DNA of 64,000 nt, taken from contig NZ_CANMTE010000002.1 of the NCBI RefSeq assembly GCF_947500795.1, positions 124,001-188,000 on the forward strand. The letters run 5' to 3'. This stretch comes from an uncultured Gelidibacter sp. (GTDB taxonomy: Bacteria > Bacteroidota > Bacteroidia > Flavobacteriales > Flavobacteriaceae). Below, one piece after another: positions 24,915 to 33,979 of this stretch. Position numbers and translations under genes: made by a program. The notes beneath the pieces are model-generated. The model ran no database searches, was not told where the DNA came from, and saw only the letters and a list, made by a program, of their open reading frames with translations. The stretch's first letter is position 1. Every line of letters begins with the position of its first letter.

Positions 24915-26174
24915 ATGGAGCATTACCACATGACAAGAGGCACATATTTTTATGCCATTGGTTTAAGCTATAAAAAGGCTGACGCCGATGTTAGAGGGCA
25001 TTTTAGTTTGGATGACACATCCAAAGAAACCCTTCTAAATCAAGCAAAAACAGAAGGTATTGAGAGTTTAATTGTAACCTCAACCTGCAACAGAACCGAA
25101 ATCTACGGTTTTGCAGAACACCCATACCAACTCATCAAATTACTTTGTGATAATACAAAAGGCACCGTTGAAGAATTTCAAGAAGTGGCTTACATTTATA
25201 AAAACAAAGAGGCTATTTCCCATATGTTTCGTGTAGGTTCTGGCCTTGATAGTCAAATTTTGGGTGATTTTGAAATCATAAGTCAACTTAAAAAAAGCGC
25301 TAGAGAATCTAAAAAACTGAGTTTGCTTAACGCTTTTACAGAACGTTTGACCAATGCTGTCATTCAAGCAAGCAAACGCATCAAAACTGAAACTGAAATC
25401 TCATCTGGAGCTACTTCAGTCTCTTTCGCGTCCGTTCATTATATTTTAAATACGGTAGAAGACGTTTCAAGTAAAAATATTCTTCTTTTTGGTACAGGGA
25501 AAATCGGTAGAAATACCTGTGAAAATCTTGTAAAACACACCAAAAACGATCATATCACCCTTATTAACAGAACTAAGACCAAAGCTGAGGAAGTTGCTGG
25601 TAAATTTAATCTGTTAGTAAAGGATTACGCAAATCTTCAAGAAGAAATCAACGCCTCTGACATTTTAATTGTGGCTACTGGAGCTCAAAATCCGACGGTA
25701 GACAAACATTGCATCCAATCTAAAAAACCATTATTGATTTTAGATTTATCAATTCCGAGAAACGTAAATCAAAACGTAACGGAATTGGAAAATGTCACAT
25801 TAGTACATTTGGATGATTTATCGCAAATGACTGATGATACCTTAGAGCGCAGAAAAGCCTTTATTCCGGTTGCTGAGGAAATTATCGAAGAAGTTAAATT
25901 AGACTTTAACAGCTGGTTGGCAACGCGAAAATTCGCACCTACAATCAATGCATTAAAACTTAAGTTGCTCGATTTCAAAAATGCGGAATTAGAAACGCAA
26001 CGTAAAAAACATGCTGATTTTAATGAAGCACAAGCAGAATTGATCAGTAATAATATCATCCAAAAAATAACGAACCACTTTGCATACCATCTGAAAAATG
26101 ATGATATGTCTACTGACGACAGTATTGAACTTATCAAAAAAGTGTTCCAGTTAGAATCTCCAACACATGTCTAA
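24915..26174 (+). CDS. hemA: Glutamyl-tRNA reductase
   Basis: 419 residues from the ATG at 24915, which follows an AGG and the predicted promoter; the earlier start at 24861 lies upstream of that promoter. Catalytic Cys58 is in STCNRTEIY, and the NADPH-binding glycine motif is FGTGKIGRN near 195-203. A C-terminal helical dimerisation domain follows. It reduces glutamyl-tRNA to glutamate-1-semialdehyde, the first committed step of C5-pathway haem synthesis. The last 8 bases overlap the hemCD start (ATGTCTAA). hemL, the next enzyme, is not in the window. Confidence 0.95.
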   Translation: MEHYHMTRGTYFYAIGLSYKKADADVRGHFSLDDTSKETLLNQAKTEGIESLIVTSTCNRTEIYGFAEHPYQLIKLLCDNTKGTVEEFQEVAYIYKNKEAISHMFRVGSGLDSQILGDFEIISQLKKSARESKKLSLLNAFTERLTNAVIQASKRIKTETEISSGATSVSFASVHYILNTVEDVSSKNILLFGTGKIGRNTCENLVKHTKNDHITLINRTKTKAEEVAGKFNLLVKDYANLQEEINASDILIVATGAQNPTVDKHCIQSKKPLLILDLSIPRNVNQNVTELENVTLVHLDDLSQMTDDTLERRKAFIPVAEEIIEEVKLDFNSWLATRKFAPTINALKLKLLDFKNAELETQRKKHADFNEAQAELISNNIIQKITNHFAYHLKNDDMSTDDSIELIKKVFQLESPTHV

Positions 26175-27744
26175 AATTATAAGAATTGGTACCCGCGATA
26201 GCGAACTTGCGCTATGGCAAGCCAAAACTGTACAACAACAACTCGAACATTTGGGTCATAAAACCGTATTGGTTCCCGTAAAGTCAACTGGCGATATGCT
26301 GCTTGACAAACCCATTTATGAATTAGGCATTACCGGTGTCTTTACCAGAATTTTGGATGTTGCAATGCTCAATAATGAAATTGACATTGCCGTACATTCC
26401 CTAAAAGACGTTCCAACAGTGTTGCCGCAAGGCATTGTTCAGGCCGCGGTTATAAAACGTGGAAACGTAAGAGACACCTTGGTTTTTAAGGATAACGAAG
26501 AGTTTTTATCGCAACGCGAAGCTGTGATAGCAACTGGAAGTTTAAGACGAAAAGCACAGTGGCTTAACCGCTATCCAACCCATACCATTGTTGGCTTACG
26601 TGGCAACGTCAACACGAGATTGCAAAAACTTGAAGACAATGAAGATTGGAATGGCGCTATTTTTGCCGCAGCTGGAATTGGCAGAATTGGTGTTCGGCCT
26701 GAAGAGGCCATCAATTTAGAATGGATGGTTCCTGCTCCTGGACAAGGTGCTATTATGATCACCGCTCGTGAAAACGATACCGATTTACTTGCTATTTGCA
26801 ACGAAATCAATCACGAAGAAACACAAATTTGTACCACTATAGAACGTCAGTTTTTAAACCTTTTAGAAGGTGGCTGTTCGGCTCCAATTGGTGCTTTGGC
26901 ATTCATAAAAGACGAAGAAGTTTCCTTTCAAGGTGTCTTGTTGAGTTTAGATGGCAGCAAAAAAATTGAAGTCACTCGTAAAGAAAAACTTGGCAACCAT
27001 CATAATATCGCACAATATGCTGCTGACTATGTGTTAGAACGTGGCGGAAGCAGAATTATGAATGAACTGGAAGACCCCGACAAAAACATTCAAATATTTT
27101 CTACCAAGAATTTATCTGAAATGCAACGCCAACGTTTTCAAAATGTCAACGTAGAAAGTACCGACTTTTTAAAAATAAGCTTAAACAGAATTCCGAAGCC
27201 ATTATTAAAGTCGCCAATACAAAATGTGATCATTACGAGCCAAAACGCTGTAGAAGCTATTACCGCTATCGTTCCTAAAGAAGAATTACAATTTAAGAAC
27301 ATCTATTGCGTAGGCCGACGCACTAAAAAACTGATTGAGACTAAAATCGGTAAAGTGAAGCATTCTGAAAACTACGCCAAATCACTTGCTGACTATTTAG
27401 TGGAGTACATTGATGGCACTGAGGTGACTCATTTTTGCAGTGATATTAGGTTGGATGAAATTTCAAACACCTTACAGGCAAACAACATTAAGGTGAATGA
27501 GGTAGAAGCATACAAAACTATTTTGGATTCAACAGAAATTAATCCAAAAGTTGAAGGTATTATGTTCTATAGCCCTTCCACAGTAGCTGCGTATCTTGAA
27601 AACAATGAAGCAGGTAACCGAGTAGCTTACTGTATTGGAGAAACAACGGCTACAGAAGCTAAAAAACACTTTAACGATGTGCGTGTTGCAAAAATACCTA
27701 CGGTAGAAAGTGTGATTGATTTGGTAAACGAAAACTACGCTTAA
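26167..27744 (+). CDS. hemC: Fused hydroxymethylbilane synthase / uroporphyrinogen-III synthase
   Basis: 525 residues, about 215 longer than HemC alone. Residues 1-305 are porphobilinogen deaminase: catalytic Asp81 in SLKDVP, RGNVNTRL near 145-152, and Cys237 in EGGCSAPIGA, which carries the dipyrromethane cofactor. Residues from about 308 to the end are a HemD-like domain with the expected ITSQNAVEAI and MFYSPSTVAAYLE segments; HemD is poorly conserved, so this half rests on position and these motifs. One polypeptide thus makes and cyclises hydroxymethylbilane. It overlaps hemA by 8 bases. Confidence 0.92.
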   Translation: MSKIIRIGTRDSELALWQAKTVQQQLEHLGHKTVLVPVKSTGDMLLDKPIYELGITGVFTRILDVAMLNNEIDIAVHSLKDVPTVLPQGIVQAAVIKRGNVRDTLVFKDNEEFLSQREAVIATGSLRRKAQWLNRYPTHTIVGLRGNVNTRLQKLEDNEDWNGAIFAAAGIGRIGVRPEEAINLEWMVPAPGQGAIMITARENDTDLLAICNEINHEETQICTTIERQFLNLLEGGCSAPIGALAFIKDEEVSFQGVLLSLDGSKKIEVTRKEKLGNHHNIAQYAADYVLERGGSRIMNELEDPDKNIQIFSTKNLSEMQRQRFQNVNVESTDFLKISLNRIPKPLLKSPIQNVIITSQNAVEAITAIVPKEELQFKNIYCVGRRTKKLIETKIGKVKHSENYAKSLADYLVEYIDGTEVTHFCSDIRLDEISNTLQANNIKVNEVEAYKTILDSTEINPKVEGIMFYSPSTVAAYLENNEAGNRVAYCIGETTATEAKKHFNDVRVAKIPTVESVIDLVNENYA

Positions 27745-27848
27745 GGGTTAAAACCTAATGGAATTAACCCGTAATTGTCAGATTTGGTAGGCTGAAATCT
27801 ACACAAGCATATTTGTATTTAAAAGCAGAATTATAACTTAATAATGGG

Positions 27849-27868
27849 ATTCTTGCGATCGCAGGAAT
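27849..27868 (+). promoter_or_regulatory. Inverted repeat just before the hemE start
   Basis: ATTCTTGCGATCGCAGGAAT forms an 8-base-pair hairpin with one G-U pair and ends 7 bases before the ATG at 27876. It resembles the hairpin before trpS at 50642-50659 and could shield the start site in the mRNA. It may simply be a dispersed palindrome. Confidence 0.5.
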
Positions 27869-27875
27869 GTGGGAT

Positions 27876-28907
27876 ATGATAAAAAACGATTTATACTTAA
27901 GAGCATTAAAAGGTGAAATAGTTGATCGTCCACCAGTTTGGATGATGCGTCAAGCAGGACGTTATTTACCTGAATTTCAAGAAATAAAGGCCAAATACGA
28001 TTTCTTTACACGTTGTCGCACACCAGAATTAGCGAGCGAAATTACTGTGCAGCCTATCCGACGTTACGGCATGGACGCGGCTATTTTGTTTAGTGATATT
28101 TTGGTTATTCCTCAAGCCATGAATATTGAGGTGCAAATGAAACCTGACTTTGGGCCTTATTTGCCAAACCCTATTCGCTCTCAAAAAGATGTGGATAATG
28201 TGATTGTTCCTGATGTTCATGTAGAATTGGATTATGTGATGCAAGCCATTAAACTCACAAAGGAGATGTTGAATGACGAAATACCGCTAATTGGTTTTGC
28301 AGGCTCTCCTTGGACTATTTTATGTTATTGCGTACAAGGTCAAGGAAGTAAAAACTTTGACAAAGCGAAAGAATTTTGTTTTACGAATCCTATTGCGGCG
28401 CATCAATTATTACAGAAAATTACAGATACTACAATCACTTATTTAAAAGCAAAAGTTGCTGCTGGGTGTGACGCTGTTCAAATTTTCGATTCTTGGGGAG
28501 GTATGTTATCTCCTACCGATTATACCGAATTTTCATGGCAATACATCAACCAAATTATTGAAGCATTAAAAGATGATGCTCCTGTAATTGCGTTTGGTAA
28601 AGGGTGCTGGTTTGCGTTGCATGATATGGCAAATTCAAATGCATCGGCTTTAGGTATTGACTGGACGTGTTCTGCACAAAATGCACGTTATTTAACTGGA
28701 GGAAAGATCACTTTACAAGGTAATTTTGATCCAACCAGATTGTTTTCACCACCTGCTGAAATCAAAAAGATGGTAAACCAAATGATTAACGAGTTTGGAA
28801 AAGACAGATATATCGTAAATTTAGGTCACGGAATTTTACCTAATATCCCGTTAGATAATGCTAAGGCATTTATTGACGCCGTTAAGGAATATAAAAGTCC
28901 AAACTAA
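27876..28907 (+). CDS. hemE: Uroporphyrinogen decarboxylase
   Basis: 343 residues from the ATG at 27876 ([13 protein letters not shown]). An ATG three codons earlier lies inside the palindrome and is less likely. The signature [15 protein letters not shown] near 18-32 contains the substrate-binding arginines, and [13 protein letters not shown] carries the catalytic-site Asp region. It removes four carboxylates from uroporphyrinogen III to give coproporphyrinogen III in the cytoplasm. It follows hemCD by 131 bases, with no terminator seen between, and ends in a hairpin terminator. Confidence 0.95.
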   Translation: MIKNDLYLRALKGEIVDRPPVWMMRQAGRYLPEFQEIKAKYDFFTRCRTPELASEITVQPIRRYGMDAAILFSDILVIPQAMNIEVQMKPDFGPYLPNPIRSQKDVDNVIVPDVHVELDYVMQAIKLTKEMLNDEIPLIGFAGSPWTILCYCVQGQGSKNFDKAKEFCFTNPIAAHQLLQKITDTTITYLKAKVAAGCDAVQIFDSWGGMLSPTDYTEFSWQYINQIIEALKDDAPVIAFGKGCWFALHDMANSNASALGIDWTCSAQNARYLTGGKITLQGNFDPTRLFSPPAEIKKMVNQMINEFGKDRYIVNLGHGILPNIPLDNAKAFIDAVKEYKSPN

Positions 28908-28914
28908 TACATAA

Positions 28915-28962
28915 AAAACCTCATAGATTTTGAGTCCGGAAGTTCCTGAACTATGAGGTTTT
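28915..28962 (+). terminator. Hairpin terminator after hemE
   Basis: 12-base-pair stem (aaaacctcatag with ctatgaggtttt) around a 24-base loop. The trailing T run is only four bases, so read-through into the EI24 gene 10 bases later is possible. Confidence 0.6.
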
Positions 28963-28972
28963 ATCTCAATCT

Positions 28973-29728
28973 ATGGTGCGCAACATTTTTAAAGGCATTA
29001 AAGCCTATGCCGGAACCTTCAAATTGATTTCCAAACTTAAACTTTGGAAGTATTTTGGTGTACCCGTGCTCATCAGTATCATTGTTGCCACTACCATCAT
29101 CCTTTCTGCTTATGCCCTATCTGACGATTTTGGGTATTACATTTCGAAGCTCTGGATTTGGGATTGGGGAAAAGAAACCTTTTTCTTAATTAGTGAAATT
29201 TTAAGCGGCCTTTTAATCCTGATCTTAGGATTTATACTTTACAAGCATATTGTTATGGCACTATCGGCGCCATTTATGAGTCCCGTATCTGAGAAAATTG
29301 AAGCACATTTATTAGGTATAGAACGGCACTCCCATCGCGATACGTCATTTACAGAACAACTGTGGAGAGGCACACGAATTAACGTGAGGAATTTGTTGCT
29401 GGAATTACTATTTACAATTCCCATTATATTGATTGGTTTTATTCCGCTTGTGGGCATAGTGTCTACTATTTTACTGTTTTTAGTACAAGCTTATTATGCC
29501 GGATTTGGAAATATGGATTACACTTTGGAGCGTCATTTTAAGTACGACGAAAGCATAAAGTTTGTAAAAGAACATCGCGGATTAGCTATTGGAAACGGTA
29601 TTGTGTTTATGTTATTTCTGTTGATTCCGGTGATAGGAATTATTTTGGTTTTACCATTATCAGTAACCGCAGCTTCAACAGAAACTGTAAAAGCAATCAA
29701 AGCACAAAACAGACTAAAAATTTCATGA
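28973..29728 (+). CDS. EI24-domain membrane protein
   Basis: 251 residues with about four strong membrane segments (near 28-48, 66-90, 140-165 and 205-230). The order and the segment MALSAPFMSPVSEKIEA match the EI24/CysZ-like family, whose bacterial members include sulfate transporters; in Bacteroidota their role is unclear. It overlaps the GNAT gene by 4 bases (ATGA), which in turn overlaps hemF, so the three are translated together inside the haem cluster. A role in moving a haem-related compound is only a guess from position. Confidence 0.8.
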   Translation: MVRNIFKGIKAYAGTFKLISKLKLWKYFGVPVLISIIVATTIILSAYALSDDFGYYISKLWIWDWGKETFFLISEILSGLLILILGFILYKHIVMALSAPFMSPVSEKIEAHLLGIERHSHRDTSFTEQLWRGTRINVRNLLLELLFTIPIILIGFIPLVGIVSTILLFLVQAYYAGFGNMDYTLERHFKYDESIKFVKEHRGLAIGNGIVFMLFLLIPVIGIILVLPLSVTAASTETVKAIKAQNRLKIS

Positions 29729-30258
29729 TATATAGTTCAGCCACGCTTAGCATTTCTTTATTAAAGCCCGCTGATGCTTTGCAGCTGAACAAACTTTTAG
29801 TCTCAAATACGGAACGTTTTATTCGCTTTTTGCCATTAACATTAGCGGACAATAGAACATTAGAAAGCACGCACAATTATATCAAAAGAAAGATTGAAGC
29901 GGCTGAAAATAGAGAAGAATTTGTATTTGTTATCAAAGATAAATATCAGATTCAGATTATAGGTTTGATCATTTTAAAACAGATTCAATGGGATATTAAG
30001 CAAGCAGAATTTGCTTACTGTATTGGAAGCCGCCATAAAGGGAAAGGGTTGATGATAGAAGCGATAAAAGCTTTAACATCCTATGCGAACCAAGAAATGG
30101 GATTGAAAACATTTCAAATAATCACCCATAAATCAAACGAATCGAGCGTTAACGTCGCTTTAAAATCTGGTTTTAAGTGGAAAAAAACCTTGGTCAATGA
30201 ATTTACTCCATTAAATGAAGCTCCAATGGATATGGAACTTTTTGAATTAAAGACATGA
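29725..30258 (+). CDS. GNAT-family N-acetyltransferase
   Basis: 177 residues of the RimJ/RimL-like branch. The acetyl-CoA loop is visible as GSRHKGKGLMIEAIKAL near 97-113, and the later segment THKSNESSVNVALKSGFKW is typical of ribosomal-protein or antibiotic acetyltransferases. The substrate is not predictable. Four-base ATGA overlaps on both sides couple it to the EI24 gene and to hemF. Confidence 0.88.
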   Translation: MIYSSATLSISLLKPADALQLNKLLVSNTERFIRFLPLTLADNRTLESTHNYIKRKIEAAENREEFVFVIKDKYQIQIIGLIILKQIQWDIKQAEFAYCIGSRHKGKGLMIEAIKALTSYANQEMGLKTFQIITHKSNESSVNVALKSGFKWKKTLVNEFTPLNEAPMDMELFELKT

Positions 30259-31166
30259 AAGATAAATTTTACAACTACATACTCGAATTACAAGATACCA
30301 TCACATCAAAACTTGAGGAAATAGACGGCAAAGCAACCTTCCAACAAGATATTTGGGAACGTCCAGAAGGTGGTGGCGGAAGAACACGCGTTATAGAAAA
30401 TGGAAACGTTTTCGAAAAAGGGGGTGTTAATATTTCTGCTGTTCATGGGGAATTACCTGAAAGTATGCGCCAATATTTTGGTGTTACTGATGCCAATTTC
30501 TTTGCCTGTGGTTTGAGTTTGGTGTTACATCCAAAAAACCCGATGGTTCCAACAGTCCATGCCAACTGGCGCTATTTTGAATTGTATGATCAAAATGGAA
30601 ATATTGTGGATTCTTGGTTTGGTGGCGGACAAGATTTAACACCGTATTACCTGTTTGAAGAGGACGCCATTCATTTTCATCAAGTGTGCAAAACAGCCTG
30701 CGATAAACATCACCCAGAATATTATGATTTCTATAAAAAGAAATGCGACAGCTATTTTTGGAACGCGCACCGCAATGAAGCACGTGGTGTAGGTGGTTTG
30801 TTTTTCGATTATTGCAAATCAACCGACACGTTTTCTATGGAAGATTGGTATGCTTTTGTCACTGAAGTAGGTAATAGCTTCCTTGAATCTTATGTGCCAA
30901 TTGTCGAAAAACGCAAAGAGTTAACCTATACGGAAGCTCAGAGAACGTGGCAGGAAATTCGTCGTGGACGCTATGTAGAATTCAATTTGGTACACGATAA
31001 AGGCACCTTATTCGGATTAAAAACCAACGGCCGAATAGAAAGTATTTTGATGAGTTTACCGCCACATGTACAGTGGGTTTATGACCATCATCCAGAAGAA
31101 GGTAGCGAAGAAGAAAAATTATTAAACGTATTAAAAGATCCAGTGGATTGGATCAATTTCTCATAA
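30255..31166 (+). CDS. hemF: Oxygen-dependent coproporphyrinogen III oxidase
   Basis: 303 residues, full length. Conserved stretches are WERPEGGGGRTRV, NFFACGLSLVLHPKNP and PTVHANWRYFE near 92-102 with the conserved His, and WFGGGQDLTPYY. It uses O2 to convert two propionates of coproporphyrinogen III to vinyl groups. Using the oxygen-dependent form rather than hemN points to an aerobic lifestyle. It overlaps the GNAT gene by 4 bases; hemB follows after 72 bases. Confidence 0.95.
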   Translation: MKDKFYNYILELQDTITSKLEEIDGKATFQQDIWERPEGGGGRTRVIENGNVFEKGGVNISAVHGELPESMRQYFGVTDANFFACGLSLVLHPKNPMVPTVHANWRYFELYDQNGNIVDSWFGGGQDLTPYYLFEEDAIHFHQVCKTACDKHHPEYYDFYKKKCDSYFWNAHRNEARGVGGLFFDYCKSTDTFSMEDWYAFVTEVGNSFLESYVPIVEKRKELTYTEAQRTWQEIRRGRYVEFNLVHDKGTLFGLKTNGRIESILMSLPPHVQWVYDHHPEEGSEEEKLLNVLKDPVDWINFS

Positions 31167-31238
31167 ACAACGGCGTGTTATAAGCGCTATTTAAATAATA
31201 ACTGCAGACCGAATTCTGCAAATTGAAGATTCAAAATT

Positions 31239-32231
31239 ATGTACCCATTAAGAAGAAATAGAAGATTGAGAGCTAACGAAGCTATTCGTTCATTGGTCAG
31301 AGAAACAATCATATCTCCAGATGATTTTTTGGTCCCACTTTTTGTTGTTGAAGGCAAAAACGTAAAGGAAGAAATCGCATCTATGCCAAATTACTACCGC
31401 TATAGTTTAGACTTACTTGAAAAAGAAGTAAAAGAACTATGGAACATGGGCTTAAAATCGGTATTGCTTTTTGTAAAAGTTCCAGACAATCTTAAAGATA
31501 ATAGAGGTGCTGAAGCACTTAATGATAATGGCTTGATGCAACGTGCGATAAAAACCGTTAAAAATGCTTTTCCTGGCATGCTAGTGATGACTGACGTTGC
31601 CTTTGATCCGTATTCTGCTTATGGACATGACGGGATTATTGAAAATGGCATCATTTTAAATGATGAGAGTGTTGATATGCTTGCCCAAATGAGTGTTTCG
31701 CATGCGAATGCTGGCGCTGATTTTGTTGCCCCAAGTGATATGATGGATGGCCGAATTTTAGCTATTAGAGAAGCCTTGGAAGATGAAGGCTTTACAGATA
31801 CTGGCATTATGAGCTATTCTGCTAAATATGCATCTGCATTTTACGGACCATTCCGTGACGCTTTAGATTCTGCTCCTGTGGATATGAAAAACATTCCAAA
31901 AGACAAGAAAACCTACCAAATGGATTATGCCAATAGGTTTGAAGCCATCAGAGAAACGGAAATGGATATTGATGAAGGAGCCGATATTGTTATGGTAAAA
32001 CCAGGATTATGCTATTTGGATATCGTACGTGAAATTAAAAATGCCGTTGATGTTCCAGTTGCCGTTTATCAAGTGTCAGGCGAATACGCCATGCTAAAAG
32101 CTGCGGCTGAAAAAGGGTGGCTTGATCATGACGCCGTTATGATGGAGCAAATTACCGCAATTAAACGTGCAGGAGCTGATGTGATTGCATCGTACTTTGC
32201 TAAAGATGTGGTAAGACTTTTGAATAAATAG
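31239..32231 (+). CDS. hemB: Delta-aminolevulinic acid dehydratase (porphobilinogen synthase)
   Basis: 330 residues. The two active-site lysines are in YSAKYASAFYGPF and MVKPGLCYLD. In the metal-binding segment the sequence is DVAFDPYSAYGHDG; the cysteines that bind zinc in the E. coli and human enzymes are replaced by Ala and Asp, as in the Pseudomonas type, so a magnesium-type active site is expected. It condenses two aminolevulinates to porphobilinogen, the step before HemC. It is the last haem gene in this strand run and ends with a long hairpin. Confidence 0.95.
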   Translation: MYPLRRNRRLRANEAIRSLVRETIISPDDFLVPLFVVEGKNVKEEIASMPNYYRYSLDLLEKEVKELWNMGLKSVLLFVKVPDNLKDNRGAEALNDNGLMQRAIKTVKNAFPGMLVMTDVAFDPYSAYGHDGIIENGIILNDESVDMLAQMSVSHANAGADFVAPSDMMDGRILAIREALEDEGFTDTGIMSYSAKYASAFYGPFRDALDSAPVDMKNIPKDKKTYQMDYANRFEAIRETEMDIDEGADIVMVKPGLCYLDIVREIKNAVDVPVAVYQVSGEYAMLKAAAEKGWLDHDAVMMEQITAIKRAGADVIASYFAKDVVRLLNK

Positions 32232-32257
32232 TAGTACTAAAATCACAATTAAATTGG

Positions 32258-32301
32258 GCGCTTTATAGAGATTTTCGGATATCGAAATCTTCATAAAGCG
32301 C
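32258..32301 (+). terminator. Long hairpin terminator after hemB
   Basis: Outer stem gcgctttat/ataaagcgc (32258-32266 with 32293-32301) and inner stem agatttTcg/cgaaatct around a GATAT loop. Followed by ctcattttgtt, a modest T-rich tail. Confidence 0.7.
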
Positions 32302-32383
32302 TCATTTTGTTACATAACCAAAGATATTTTTGTATATTCAGTTTCGATTAAATCCTTAATCGTGATAAACACCTTTGATTCCA

Positions 32384-32791
32384 ATGGATGATATCGATAC
32401 AAAAATTCTTCAGATTCTGCGCAGAAACTCCCGCGAATCCTTCGCAACTATAGGAAAATCAGTGGAACTTTCGGCTCCCGCGGTTGGAAAACGTGTTAAG
32501 CAATTAGAAGAAAAAGGCATTATTTTAGGCTATTCGCTAAAAATCAATCACGAAAAGCTCGGCATTACTACAAAGGCCATCATCCATTTAAAAATCCACC
32601 AGTCGAGCACCATAAGAACCGCTTACAACCAAATTATCAATCAGGAGGAAGTACAGCGTTGCGACCGAATTACGGGTGAAGATCGGCTTGCCATCCTTGG
32701 CTATTTTCCATCCAACAAAGATTTGGTAACCTTTATTGAACGCATTTCACAATACGGCGTTCCTGATACCAGTATCATTTTAGAGAGCTAA
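32384..32791 (+). CDS. Lrp/AsnC-family transcriptional regulator
   Basis: 135 residues from the ATG at 32384; the TTG three codons earlier is less likely. Residues 1-60 form the helix-turn-helix (MDDIDTKILQILRRNSRES, then VGKRVKQLEEKGII). The C-terminal part is the RAM-type ligand and oligomer domain, with the ITGEDRLAILGY segment near 98-109. It is slightly shorter than Lrp (about 150-160). It stands alone between hemB and the CNNM gene with no clue to its target. Confidence 0.88.
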   Translation: MDDIDTKILQILRRNSRESFATIGKSVELSAPAVGKRVKQLEEKGIILGYSLKINHEKLGITTKAIIHLKIHQSSTIRTAYNQIINQEEVQRCDRITGEDRLAILGYFPSNKDLVTFIERISQYGVPDTSIILES

Positions 32792-32860
32792 AAATTTATC
32801 GTTATGAGGAAACATAGACTCTAATAATATCCTTAAATTAGCATTTAAACTTCAAGATTA

Positions 32861-33979
32861 ATGACTCTACTTATCCTTTATGCATTTGTTTCAATCTTTT
32901 TCTCCTTTCTATGCTCCATTTTAGAAGCGGTTTTATTGAGTGTTACCCCAACCTTTATCAATATTAAAAAGAAGGAAAATAAAAGTTACGCGGAGTCTCT
33001 AGAGGCCTTAAAAAAGGACGTTGATAAACCTCTTATTGCCATTTTAACCTTGAATACCATTGCACATACTGTAGGGGCAATTTTAGTTGGTGTTCAGGCG
33101 GAACAAGTGTTTGGAAATGGCGACAACTCCATCATGATCGTTTCAGCAGTGATGACATTTTTAATTTTGGTGCTGTCTGAAATCATCCCAAAAACCATTG
33201 GCGCTACCTATTGGAAAAAGCTGGTAGGTTTTACTACCGTTGCATTAAACATTTTAATTTTCCCTTTAAAATATACCGGAATCCTTTGGGTTCTGCAATT
33301 GACCACAAAATTAATTGGCGGTAAAAATGCACATGTCAGTACCGTAAGTAGAGACAGTTTTTTAGCGATGGCTGACATTGCTCAGGACGAAGGCGTTTTT
33401 AAGGAATCAGAGAGTAAGGTGATTAAAAACCTACTCAACTTTAGAAAGATTTTGGCCAAAGATATTATGACGCCACGTACCATAATGGTGTCTGAAGATG
33501 AAACGACATCGGTTAAACCGTTTTTTGAAGAAAACCAAGAACTGCGCGTATCAAGGATTCCTGTGTATTCTGGAAACCCAGATAACATTACAGGATTGGT
33601 CTTAAAAGATGACATTTATAAAGAAATGGCTCTTGATAACGATTCAAAATCATTGGCAGACATAAGAAGGGAAATTATCATCATTGAACGCAACTTACCT
33701 ATTCCCACGTTATTTGAGAAATTAGTGGAAAGTAAAAATCATATGGCTTTAGTGGTTGATGAATACGGTACGGTTACAGGCTTGGTCACCATGGAAGATG
33801 TGATTGAAACCTTGTTGGGGCTCGAAATTATGGATGAAAGTGATAATATTGCCGACCTGCAAGAGCAAGCGCGAAAAAGCTGGGAAGCTCGTGCGAAAAG
33901 TTTAGGGATGCTCAATGACGAGGTAACAACTAAAGATGTCATCACGCCGGAAAAAGGGAATCCTAAAAAAGAAAATTAG
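32861..33979 (+). CDS. CNNM-domain and CBS-pair membrane protein (CorC/HlyC-type family)
   Basis: 372 residues. The first 150 residues are a DUF21/CNNM membrane domain with about four helices and the motif SEIIPKTIGATYWKK near 105-120. Two CBS domains follow (about 190-310; MTPRTIMVSEDE and LVVDEYGTVTGLVTMEDVIE). The CorC/HlyC domain found at the C-terminus of many relatives is missing, replaced by a short charged tail. CNNM proteins handle Mg2+ efflux. The stop codon overlaps the GTG start of ogt by one base. Confidence 0.88.
   Translation: MTLLILYAFVSIFFSFLCSILEAVLLSVTPTFINIKKKENKSYAESLEALKKDVDKPLIAILTLNTIAHTVGAILVGVQAEQVFGNGDNSIMIVSAVMTFLILVLSEIIPKTIGATYWKKLVGFTTVALNILIFPLKYTGILWVLQLTTKLIGGKNAHVSTVSRDSFLAMADIAQDEGVFKESESKVIKNLLNFRKILAKDIMTPRTIMVSEDETTSVKPFFEENQELRVSRIPVYSGNPDNITGLVLKDDIYKEMALDNDSKSLADIRREIIIIERNLPIPTLFEKLVESKNHMALVVDEYGTVTGLVTMEDVIETLLGLEIMDESDNIADLQEQARKSWEARAKSLGMLNDEVTTKDVITPEKGNPKKEN

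Noticed and set aside
27853-27860. GCGATCGC as a cyanobacterial HIP1 octamer
   Set aside because: A single copy at the centre of a longer palindrome; HIP1 is meaningful only when highly abundant.
32301-32332. Promoter for the Lrp-type gene (TTG with TATTTTTG at 32325-32332)
   Set aside because: The spacer is only 15 bases and the first element lies inside the hemB terminator tail; not convincing enough to list.
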